The position numbers were made by a program, and so were the translations under genes. A stretch of 21,003 bases of DNA from Desulfobulbaceae bacterium (lineage in GTDB: Bacteria; Desulfobacterota; Desulfobulbia; Desulfobulbales; Desulfobulbaceae), in NCBI GenBank assembly GCA_026990725.1, contig JALXCX010000027.1, forward strand, positions 8,503 to 29,505, given 5' to 3'. How positions within the stretch are numbered: position 1 is the first letter of the stretch; the number at the start of each line of letters is the position of its first letter. Positions 14,909 to 20,919 of the stretch are shown here, one piece after another. Under the pieces are notes generated by a model. It made no database searches. It was given only the letters and a program-made list of their open reading frames with translations, and was not told the origin of the DNA.

Positions 14909-15616
14909 ATGCTTGAACTGCGCAACATAAATTCATATTACGGAAACATTCAGGCCCTGCATGATATCAGCCTGAAAATTGAAGAAGGCGAAATCATCAC
15001 CCTGATCGGAGCCAATGGTGCTGGTAAATCAACGACCCTGATGTCCATTTCCGGAATCGTACCACCACGATCAGGAGAGATCCTGTACAAAGGTGAGGCA
15101 ATTCACCAGATGTCGCCAGACAAAATAGTCGGTCTTGGTATTTGCCAGGTGCCTGAGGGGCGTCATATTTTCCCGGATCTGACAGTTGCGGAAAACCTTG
15201 ATATGGGCGCCTTTCTCCGGCGTGACAGCCAACAGATCAAACAGGACCTGGACTACATCTACGACCTGTTTCCTATTCTGGCAGACAGACGAAACCAGCC
15301 CGGTGGCAATTTATCCGGCGGCGAACAGCAGATGCTGGCTATTTCCAGAGCGTTAATGGCCAAACCTCAACTACTGTTACTTGATGAGCCATCCATGGGC
15401 CTTGCGCCCCTGGTCACCAGACAGATTTTTGGTATCATTAAGAAGATTAACCAGGAGCAGAATACAACCATTTTCCTGGTCGAACAAAACGCCAACCTGG
15501 CCTTGAAGACAGCTGACAGGGGGTATGTTCTTGAAACCGGCCGGATTTCCATGCAGGGTAAGGCTACAGACATGCTCAAGAACAAGGATATCCAGAAAGC
15601 ATATCTTGGAATGTAA
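14909..15616 (+). CDS. livF: Branched-chain amino acid ABC transporter ATPase LivF
   Basis: Second ATPase of the LIV importer, 235 residues, the usual LivF length. Motifs are Walker A GANGAGKSTTLM, the LivF stretch VPEGRHIFPDLTVAENLDMG, signature LSGGEQQMLAISRAL, Walker B LLLLDEPSMGLAP and H-loop IFLVEQNANLAL. It starts 35 bases after livG and ends the liv cluster. No terminator is visible in the 44 bases before the next mini-ORF, so read-through into the oxidoreductase and lpxB genes is possible. Confidence 0.95.
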   Translation: MLELRNINSYYGNIQALHDISLKIEEGEIITLIGANGAGKSTTLMSISGIVPPRSGEILYKGEAIHQMSPDKIVGLGICQVPEGRHIFPDLTVAENLDMGAFLRRDSQQIKQDLDYIYDLFPILADRRNQPGGNLSGGEQQMLAISRALMAKPQLLLLDEPSMGLAPLVTRQIFGIIKKINQEQNTTIFLVEQNANLALKTADRGYVLETGRISMQGKATDMLKNKDIQKAYLGM

Positions 15617-15660
15617 TACTTGCGATTATCTTGAATCATTTTAAACCAGGATTTAGGAAC

Positions 15661-15708
15661 ATGTTGGAAGCGTTCAAATTCTGGTCACGTCCATGTTGCC
15701 AACAATGA
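15661..15708 (+). CDS. 15-codon mini-ORF overlapping the oxidoreductase start
   Basis: ATG 15661 opens a 15-residue ORF (MLEAFKFWSRPCCQQ) ending at TGA 15706-15708. That stop overlaps the ATG of the next gene as ATGA. AGGA at 15648-15651 is nine bases upstream, while none of the candidate starts of the next gene has a ribosome binding site of its own. This is the arrangement of a translationally coupled leader ORF. The peptide resembles nothing I recognise; it may have no function beyond delivering ribosomes, or may be chance. Confidence 0.4.
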   Translation: MLEAFKFWSRPCCQQ

Positions 15709-16718
15709 ATAGAATGGAATCTGATAAAAGAATACGACTTGGAGTAATTGGTGTAGGCTATCTTGGACGTTTTCACGCCCAGAAGTATTCGGCCATGGAA
15801 GGTGTAGAACTGGCCGGGGTTGTCGACGTAGACAAAAAACAGGCCGATACAGTAGCAGAAGAGTGCTCAACTCAAGCATTTACTGATTATCATGAAATTA
15901 TTGATAAAGTTGATGCCGTTTCCATCGTCGTTCCAACAATTTATCATCATGAGGTTGCCTCAACCTGCCTCAAGCATGGCCTTGACATCATGCTTGAAAA
16001 ACCCATGACTATAGATCTTCTTGAAGCTGACGATCTCATCAAAATTGCCAGAGATAAGAAACTTATTTTACAAGTGGGCCATCTTGAGCGTTTTAATCCG
16101 GCCGTACTGGCCATGCTTCCCCTGCTGAATAATCCGCTTTTTATAGAGGCGCACCGCATCTCAACCTTTAAGAACCGGGGCACTGATGTTGATGTCATTT
16201 TAGACCTGATGATCCACGATATTGACATCATTCTTTCCATTATTGATTCTCCGATCAAGGATATTCACACGGTTGGGGCTCCTGTTATCACGCCGCTGAC
16301 AGATATAGCCAACGCACGCATTGTTTTTGAAAATGGCTGTACAGCCAATATCACGGTGAGCCGCATCTCCATGGACAACATGCGACGTATGCGGATTTTT
16401 CAGCCGGGTAAATATCTGTCTGTTGATTTTAACAAAAAAGAAGTCATGGCCATTAAGCTCAAACAGGAAAGCACAGCGGCCATTCCCCTGCCCGATATTT
16501 CCAAACACGGTTTTTCAGACCAGGATGTCCTTGAACTTGAACTCAAAGAATTCATTGCCAACGTCCGGAACCGAACCCGTCCAACAGTTTCAGGGGCCGA
16601 AGGACGACGCGCGCTGGATGTGGCCCTGCGTGTTATCGCACAGATCAAAGAGAATCAGGTTAAAGTTGCGCACCTCCTGGATCAGGGGGAAACTTTTGGC
16701 TTTATAAACGGACAATAA
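15705..16718 (+). CDS. Gfo/Idh/MocA-family oxidoreductase (lipid A-linked)
   Basis: NAD(P)-dependent sugar dehydrogenase-type protein. The 337-residue form starting at 15705 has the N-terminal Rossmann motif GVIGVGYLGRFH (about 13-24), the family LEKPM motif, and the catalytic-region motif DLMIHDID, followed by the C-terminal beta-sheet domain. ATG codons at 15693 and 15714 are alternatives; I prefer 15705 because its ATG overlaps the stop of the preceding mini-ORF. LpxB starts two bases after its stop, so the two are co-transcribed. A Gfo/Idh-family gene beside lpxB recalls GnnA, a UDP-GlcNAc 3-dehydrogenase that prepares a 3-amino sugar for lipid A, but no GnnB-type aminotransferase is in view. 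The substrate is therefore open. Confidence 0.82.
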   Translation: MNRMESDKRIRLGVIGVGYLGRFHAQKYSAMEGVELAGVVDVDKKQADTVAEECSTQAFTDYHEIIDKVDAVSIVVPTIYHHEVASTCLKHGLDIMLEKPMTIDLLEADDLIKIARDKKLILQVGHLERFNPAVLAMLPLLNNPLFIEAHRISTFKNRGTDVDVILDLMIHDIDIILSIIDSPIKDIHTVGAPVITPLTDIANARIVFENGCTANITVSRISMDNMRRMRIFQPGKYLSVDFNKKEVMAIKLKQESTAAIPLPDISKHGFSDQDVLELELKEFIANVRNRTRPTVSGAEGRRALDVALRVIAQIKENQVKVAHLLDQGETFGFINGQ

Positions 16719-16720
16719 TT

Positions 16721-17887
16721 ATGGCAGAAAGAAATAATCAGGTCATGATTGTTGCCGGAGAGGCTTCCGGTGATATGCATGGGGCCAAACTGGTGCAGGC
16801 CATGCGTAAACTTCGACCTGATATTTCCTTTTCCGGTATTGGCGGCAAAGAGCTGACTGCAGCAGGCGTACACATGCTCTATGATGCGTCCAGGCTGGCT
16901 GTTGTCGGGCTTACTGAGGTTATCAGTCATCTGGGAGATATCCTCTCGGCCCGCAAAGCGCTCATCCGGCACATGAAAGAAAACAGACCAGATCTGCTCA
17001 TTCTTATTGACTATCCTGATTTCAATCTCCTGCTGGCAGCAAAGGCCAAAAAGCTGGGCATTCCTGTCTTTTACTACATAAGCCCCCAGGTATGGGCCTG
17101 GCGCAGCGGACGAGTAGCAAAAATTGGTCGTTTAACAAAGCGGATTGGAGTGATTCTTCCCTTTGAAAAAGATTTTTATGCTGCCCGGGGTGTTGATGTT
17201 GATTTTGTCGGTCATCCTCTGGTGGACACGGTAAGAATCAGCCAAAACAGAGAAGAATTTTTCAAAGCACATGATATCACTGTTGCTCCTGGAACAAAAA
17301 TTATAGGTATTCTTCCCGGAAGCCGGTCAAAAGAGATTCGCTCCCTGCTCCCGGATTTTCTGGCAGCAGCGCACCTGATGGCAAAAGATGCGCCGGGAAA
17401 GTATCTTTTTCTGTTGCCCAGGGCATCAACAATTTCAAAATCCCTACTGGCTGAAAACGGACTGGATACATACCGTGATAGAATAAATATTCGCTCTTTC
17501 AGTACGGACAGGTACAATCTTATGGCAGCCTGTGACGCTGTTGTTTCAGCTTCAGGTACCGTCACCCTTGAGCTTGCCCTGCTCGGCATCCCCACTGTAA
17601 CCACATATCGCGTCTCACCAAGGACCTACCGGATCGGCAGGATGCTGGTCAAAAATATCAAATATTTTTCACTGGTTAATCTCATCGCTGACAGAAAAAT
17701 TATAACAGAACTTCTCCAGGATGAAGTAACGCCTGAAAATATCGCCAGTACGCTGAACCCCATGCTCAGCGATCAAACCTGTCGGCAGACAATTATGCAG
17801 GGGCTTGCTGAAGTAACAGAAAAACTCGGCCCCCCTGGCTGCTCAAACCGTGCCGCAGCAATAGCGCTTGAGTGTATTGATCTCTGA
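16721..17887 (+). CDS. lpxB: Lipid A-disaccharide synthase
   Basis: Peripheral-membrane glycosyltransferase (GT19) joining UDP-diacyl-glucosamine and lipid X to make the lipid A disaccharide. The 388-residue length is typical. Visible motifs are VAGEASGDMHGAKL (11-24), the FSGIGGKELTAAG stretch, IDYPDFNLLLAAKAKKLGIP, YYISPQVWAWRSGR, DFVGHPLVD, GILPGSRSKEI and, near the C terminus, SASGTVTLELALLGIPTV. It follows the oxidoreductase gene by two bases without a strong ribosome binding site of its own. It is the last gene before the palindromic element at 17929. Confidence 0.96.
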   Translation: MAERNNQVMIVAGEASGDMHGAKLVQAMRKLRPDISFSGIGGKELTAAGVHMLYDASRLAVVGLTEVISHLGDILSARKALIRHMKENRPDLLILIDYPDFNLLLAAKAKKLGIPVFYYISPQVWAWRSGRVAKIGRLTKRIGVILPFEKDFYAARGVDVDFVGHPLVDTVRISQNREEFFKAHDITVAPGTKIIGILPGSRSKEIRSLLPDFLAAAHLMAKDAPGKYLFLLPRASTISKSLLAENGLDTYRDRINIRSFSTDRYNLMAACDAVVSASGTVTLELALLGIPTVTTYRVSPRTYRIGRMLVKNIKYFSLVNLIADRKIITELLQDEVTPENIASTLNPMLSDQTCRQTIMQGLAEVTEKLGPPGCSNRAAAIALECIDL

Positions 17888-17928
17888 AAAAACAACTATT
17901 CAGGTATCAGCACAATATTGGCTTAACC

Positions 17929-18056
17929 TGTGGCCTGTAACTGTTCAGATGTGCTCCATAGTACGGTAAGCAGGCCAACGAACTATAGCCCGTCTATGTG
18001 AGGCGGCCTGATCGCCGCACTATCGGGTGCAGCTGAACAGTTACGAAAAAACCACA
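17929..18056. repeat. Nested palindromic element (about 128 bp)
   Basis: Non-coding foldback element. Its main arms are a perfect 12-base inverted repeat GTAACTGTTCAG (17937-17948) / CTGAACAGTTAC (18033-18044). Outside these TGTGG (17929-17933) pairs with CCACA (18052-18056). Inside, ATAGTACGG (17958-17966) pairs with CCGCACTAT (18015-18023) with one wobble; CAGGCC (17971-17976) pairs with GGCCTG (18005-18010); and ATAG (17985-17988) pairs with CTAT (17994-17997) around a 5-base loop. The GTAA...TTAC ends recall IS66-type termini, but no 8-bp target duplication flanks them. It may be a MITE-like remnant, a structured RNA or an extended 3' end of the lpxB transcript. Confidence 0.7.
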
Positions 18057-18139
18057 TAACCCCTTGCAAATATGACGCAATTGCAGAATAATAAGAGCCG
18101 TTAAGAAAAACGACTTCAATTGACAAGGAGAGCCAAGGT

Positions 18140-18442
18140 ATGCAAGGTGCTGAGTACATGACCAAACGGGCTGAGTACCGGAAGAGCAACGAAGAGCCCT
18201 TATTCAAAAAAGTCATTGAATGGGCTCAAAAAGACGACCAACCCGTTATCGTGGAAATTGTTGAACGCGCCTTTGCTGATGACGAGGCGGAAAACTGGCT
18301 GACCCTTCATCCAACCAGTTCGTTCACCGGCCTGACCACCCATTATTTTCAGTTGGTCATTGAAGAACAAGAGATAATGGGCAGCACCGCCAGATTGCTC
18401 AAAAAACAACTCGATGCTTACAGTAAAAAGCTGCTTGGTTGA
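18140..18442 (+). CDS. Small hypothetical protein (100 residues)
   Basis: I do not recognise this protein. It is soluble, charged and probably mixed alpha/beta, with no signal peptide, membrane helix or cysteine. Notable stretches are FKKVIEWAQKDDQPVIVEIV (about 22-41), ENWLTLHPTSSF and a Lys-rich helical C terminus. The gene looks real: AAGGAG (18125-18130) sits nine bases before the ATG, a good intrinsic terminator follows nine bases after the stop, and the third-position pattern resembles neighbouring genes. It stands alone between the palindromic element and umuC, which runs convergently. An in-frame ATG six codons in (18158) is an alternative start. Confidence 0.65.
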   Translation: MQGAEYMTKRAEYRKSNEEPLFKKVIEWAQKDDQPVIVEIVERAFADDEAENWLTLHPTSSFTGLTTHYFQLVIEEQEIMGSTARLLKKQLDAYSKKLLG

Positions 18443-18450
18443 TCTTTTAC

Positions 18451-18488
18451 AAAGACTGTTTTTCAGTCTTTTTCCCGTTTTTTTTCCA
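18451..18488 (+). terminator. Intrinsic terminator after the small hypothetical gene
   Basis: Perfect 8-bp stem AAAGACTG (18451-18458) / CAGTCTTT (18464-18471), loop TTTTT, followed by TTCCCG and a long T run. It faces umuC, whose stop is at 18501, so it may also help end umuDC transcripts, although the minus-strand side lacks a good U-run. Confidence 0.8.
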
Positions 18489-18500
18489 ATGCTTTCTTTT

Positions 18501-19769
18501 TTAATGCACGACCGGCAATTCGGCCCAGCAGGTGGTGTAGGCCGGAGATTTTCTGGACTGCTTCATGCTCCATGCTCTTGTTAATCCTGAAGATCCGTAG
18601 CGCAAAGTATCCCGCCCCCAACGTTCATTTATCTGGTCAAGAGCGGCCATTAACTGACTATCCTCCCTGCTTTCTGCAGGAAGAAAAAGATTCCGCTGCT
18701 GCCTGTTGGCCCTGCTAAGGCCGGTGAGCATAATCCCCGCCTTATTGTAGGGAACCCCCTTTTTATATAACGAGGTTAATTCCTGTATACCCGCCTTGAT
18801 AAGCAGCGGCGTACTGGATGTTGGCTGGGACAAAGCAATCATCCGACTGTCTGAGCAATGCGGGATATCGGTACGGAAGCGGCTGGTGGCAAGAAATACA
18901 TGCAGATTGGCCGCCACCAGCCCTTGTTTGCGCAGTTTTCCTGCGGCAATGGAAATATAGCAAGACACAGATTCTTTCAAATCAGCCAGTTCTGTCACGG
19001 GCTGGCGAAAAGATCTGGAACTGACAATAGATTTTCGGGAGGACGGGGTCGCTTCCAGGGAAATACAAGGCTGGCCGCGCAGCTCAAGGACTGTACGGGC
19101 GCAGGACAGTCCCATAAATTTTCGTATCCATCTGTTATCACTTTGTTGAAGATCAAGGGCGGTATACACGCCGTGCCGGTTCAGTTTTTTACAGGAACGG
19201 CTCCCTATACCCCAAACCTTCTGCACGGGAACTCCGGCCAAAACTTCATCCCGCTGTCCATCGTCCTTAAAATGAAAAACCCCTTTATGGCAGTTTTCCT
19301 TCTTGGCAACAGTGGCTGCCAGTTTGGCCAGCGTTTTAGTCTGGCCAATACCCACGGAAACGGGAATTCCCACGCATTGATCCACTGTTTTTTTGATTCG
19401 CCTCCCCTGCTGAAAAAATGTGCGGTCCCCTTGCGTGGGCAAACGGATAAAAGCCTCATCAATGGAATATATTTCCACATCAGGCTCCATTTGCTGCAAA
19501 GTCGCCATGACCCGGTTGGACAGATCACCATACAATGCGTAATTGGAGGAAAAAACCTGTACCCCATGACGGCGGAGAAGCGCTTTCTGTTTAAAATAGG
19601 GGGCACCCATAACAAGGCCGTGACTCTTTGCCTCGTTTGACCGGGCAATAATACACCCATCATTATTGGATAAAACAACCACAGGACGCAAGTTGAGTGC
19701 GGGCCGGAACAACCGTTCACAGGAAACGTAAAAATTATTGCAATCCACAAGGGCAAAAACAGTACTCAT
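18501..19769 (-). CDS. umuC: DNA polymerase V catalytic subunit UmuC
   Basis: Y-family translesion polymerase, the catalytic partner of UmuD'. The 422-residue length matches UmuC. It has the family start FALVDCNNFYVSCERLF (5-21) with catalytic Asp9, the SNNDGCIIARSNEAK stretch, and YSIDEAF (101-107) with catalytic Asp104 and Glu105. VSVGIGQTKTLAKLA is the fingers/palm segment, and a little-finger domain follows from about residue 240. It starts 11 bases after umuD and has GGAAG just upstream, so the two form an operon. The C-terminal region should contain the UmuD'/beta-clamp contacts; I see the sequence QRNLFL, a plausible clamp-binding motif (QxxLF type). Confidence 0.96.
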   Translation of the reverse strand: MSTVFALVDCNNFYVSCERLFRPALNLRPVVVLSNNDGCIIARSNEAKSHGLVMGAPYFKQKALLRRHGVQVFSSNYALYGDLSNRVMATLQQMEPDVEIYSIDEAFIRLPTQGDRTFFQQGRRIKKTVDQCVGIPVSVGIGQTKTLAKLAATVAKKENCHKGVFHFKDDGQRDEVLAGVPVQKVWGIGSRSCKKLNRHGVYTALDLQQSDNRWIRKFMGLSCARTVLELRGQPCISLEATPSSRKSIVSSRSFRQPVTELADLKESVSCYISIAAGKLRKQGLVAANLHVFLATSRFRTDIPHCSDSRMIALSQPTSSTPLLIKAGIQELTSLYKKGVPYNKAGIMLTGLSRANRQQRNLFLPAESREDSQLMAALDQINERWGRDTLRYGSSGLTRAWSMKQSRKSPAYTTCWAELPVVH

Positions 19770-19780
19770 GACACTTCCAA

Positions 19781-20218
19781 TTAAAACTGGTGAACAACCG
19801 AAGTAACCACACCCCAGATCTCGCAGCCGTTTTCACGGGAAATTTCGATGGAAGGATAGGCAGGATTTTCTGCAAGAAGACGGGCAGAATTATGCTCCTG
19901 AACAAGCCTTTTGACAGTCAACTCTCCGTCAAGAGCCGCTATAACAACATCATTACTCACAGCCTGCCGGGAGCGATCCACAACTAAGATATCATTATGG
20001 TGAATACCAGCACCAATCATGGAATCACCATCCACCCGGACAAAAAAAGTGGCTGCCGGATTTTTTATGAGCAGCTCATTCAGGTCAAGTTTCTGATCTG
20101 TATAGTCTTCTGCCGGAGAGGGAAACCCTGCAGACACTCCGCCAACATACAGGGGCAATGACATCCCTGTTTTCCGATCTACACCGTATACGCCACTGAT
20201 CGTTGCATCGGTTTTCAT
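19781..20218 (-). CDS. umuD: UmuD, LexA-type self-cleaving subunit of polymerase V
   Basis: RecA-stimulated self-cleaving protein (S24 peptidase family) that becomes UmuD' and activates UmuC. I start at ATG 20218 (145 residues), which has AGGA six bases upstream; the longer form to 20269 would read through the promoter. Residues align with E. coli UmuD with a constant offset of six: catalytic Ser66 in GDSMIGAG and Lys103 in GELTVKRL. The cleavage site is Ala30-Gly31 in GGVSAGFPSPA, where E. coli has Cys-Gly, so this protein uses the Ala-Gly form also seen in LexA. It is the first gene of the umuDC operon. Confidence 0.95.
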   Translation of the reverse strand: MKTDATISGVYGVDRKTGMSLPLYVGGVSAGFPSPAEDYTDQKLDLNELLIKNPAATFFVRVDGDSMIGAGIHHNDILVVDRSRQAVSNDVVIAALDGELTVKRLVQEHNSARLLAENPAYPSIEISRENGCEIWGVVTSVVHQF

Positions 20219-20259
20219 GGACTTCCTGTTAAGCTCATTGAATAAATACGAATCCCACG

Positions 20260-20288
20260 ATTTTACCACTCTAATGGTGTACTTTGAA
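20260..20288 (-). promoter_or_regulatory. Candidate umuDC promoter with overlapping operator
   Basis: On the minus strand, TTCAAA (20288-20283) and TAAAAT (20265-20260) are separated by exactly 17 bases, giving 4/6 and 5/6 matches to -35 and -10. The inverted repeat ACCA-N6-TGGT (20278-20265) lies in the spacer and touches the -10. A repressor bound there would block RNA polymerase, so it is a candidate LexA-type SOS box. It matches neither the E. coli nor the Geobacter LexA consensus that I know. Confidence 0.4.
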
Positions 20289-20337
20289 GTTAAATCGGCA
20301 TTTTGTAACTACGCCTTAATAATTTTTCCTAGGTAAC

Positions 20338-20356
20338 CCCCCGGCTTAGCCGGGGG
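20338..20356 (+). repeat. IS200 left-end hairpin
   Basis: A perfect 8-bp stem CCCCCGGC (20338-20345) / GCCGGGGG (20349-20356) with loop TTA. This is the subterminal imperfect-palindrome position and style of IS200-type left ends, recognised as single-stranded DNA by TnpA. Transcribed, it could also act as a terminator-like barrier protecting the element from outside transcription. Confidence 0.8.
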
Positions 20357-20390
20357 ACTCCAACAGTTTGACATTTCCGGCAAAATAAGA

Positions 20391-20436
20391 AAGCCTCCCT
20401 TCTCGTGGACCGCTCAAAGTCACGAGAAGGAGGCTT
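20391..20436 (+). promoter_or_regulatory. Hairpin hiding the tnpA ribosome binding site
   Basis: AAGCCTCCCTTCTCGTG (20391-20407) pairs with CACGAGAAGGAGGCTT (20421-20436) with a single bulged C. The right arm contains the AAGGAGG Shine-Dalgarno (20427-20433) of tnpA, so folding blocks translation. This is the known mode of IS200 transposase repression and is fully preserved although the gene is dead. Confidence 0.85.
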
Positions 20437-20437
20437 C

Positions 20438-20866
20438 ATGAACAACATACAAAGTTTAAGCCACTCCCGATGGGATTGCAAGTATCACGTAGTATGAATA
20501 CCTAAATGTCGAAGAAAGTCGCTATATGGCCATCTTCGCCAGCATCTCGGAGCTCGGAGAAGTTTTCCATGATCTTGCTCGTCAAAAAAAGAGCCGGATT
20601 TTAGAGGGTCAGATGCAACCTGACCATGTGCACATGCTGATTGCCATTCTCCCAAAATATGCTGTTTCGAAAGTGATTGGGTATATAAAGGGAAAGAGTG
20701 CGATCCATATAGCACGTACCTATCTCGGTCATCGGAAGAAATATGGTGGAATGAGTTTTTGGGCTCGTGGTTATTTTGTACCCACAGTTGGGGCGGACGA
20801 GGAAGTGGTCCGGGCTATATCCGTGATCAGGAAAAAGAAGATAAACGTGTCGAGCAACTAACATGA
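20438..20866 (+). pseudogene. tnpA: IS200-type transposase tnpA, three inactivating lesions
   Basis: Y1 transposase of the HUH superfamily, about 140 residues when repaired. It starts MNNIQSLSHSRWDCKYHVV and then meets TGA at 20495-20497 where IS200 proteins have Trp. A 7-base tandem duplication of CTCGGAG (20546-20552, 20553-20559) shifts the frame; removing one copy restores HLGEVFHDLARQK. The middle part is intact and includes the metal-binding HUH motif in QPDHVHMLIAI and the GYIKGKSAIHIAR segment. A single-base deletion near 20815 then breaks the frame just before the helix with the catalytic tyrosine; inserting one base restores YIRDQEKEDKRVEQLT and a TGA at 20864-20866. The repaired protein resembles enterobacterial-type IS200 transposase. 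Confidence 0.9.
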
Positions 20867-20874
20867 TTTAACTA

Positions 20875-20917
20875 CCACCCCTAAAAAGGGTGGAATAAAA
20901 GGTGACCCTAAAAGGGT
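20875..20917. repeat. Two right-end hairpins between the transposase genes
   Basis: CCACCC (20875-20880) / GGGTGG (20888-20893) with loop CTAAAAA lies nine bases past the repaired tnpA stop. ACCC (20905-20908) / GGGT (20914-20917) with loop TAAAA lies three bases past the stop of the minus-strand transposase fragment. Each is where an IS200/IS605 right-end hairpin would be for its own gene, so two elements appear to meet tail to tail. Confidence 0.6.
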
Positions 20918-20919
20918 AA

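Larger units (their letters stand above)
20330..20905 (+). mobile_element. Decayed IS200-type insertion sequence (IS200/IS605 family)
   Basis: Single-gene element holding a broken HUH-type Y1 transposase between two subterminal hairpins: a GC-rich left-end hairpin (20338-20356) and a right-end hairpin CCACCC/GGGTGG (20875-20893). There are no terminal inverted repeats, as expected for this family, so the outer borders are approximate. The tnpA carries three lesions and no passenger gene is present. It lies upstream of umuDC, with its left end about 40 bases from the candidate umuD -35. Confidence 0.85.

Noticed and set aside
17920..18056. Integron attC site near the palindromic element
   Set aside because: GCTTAAC at 17920-17926 fits the 5' core form, but no matching GTTRRRY occurs at the other end and no integrase or second cassette is present.
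18858..19640. 260-residue ORF antisense to umuC
   Set aside because: It lies wholly within umuC, has no ribosome binding site, and its translation has no recognisable domain or normal composition.
20526..20861. A separate intact 111-residue gene
   Set aside because: It is the middle frame of the IS200 transposase opened by the 7-base duplication and ends wrongly because of the later deletion.
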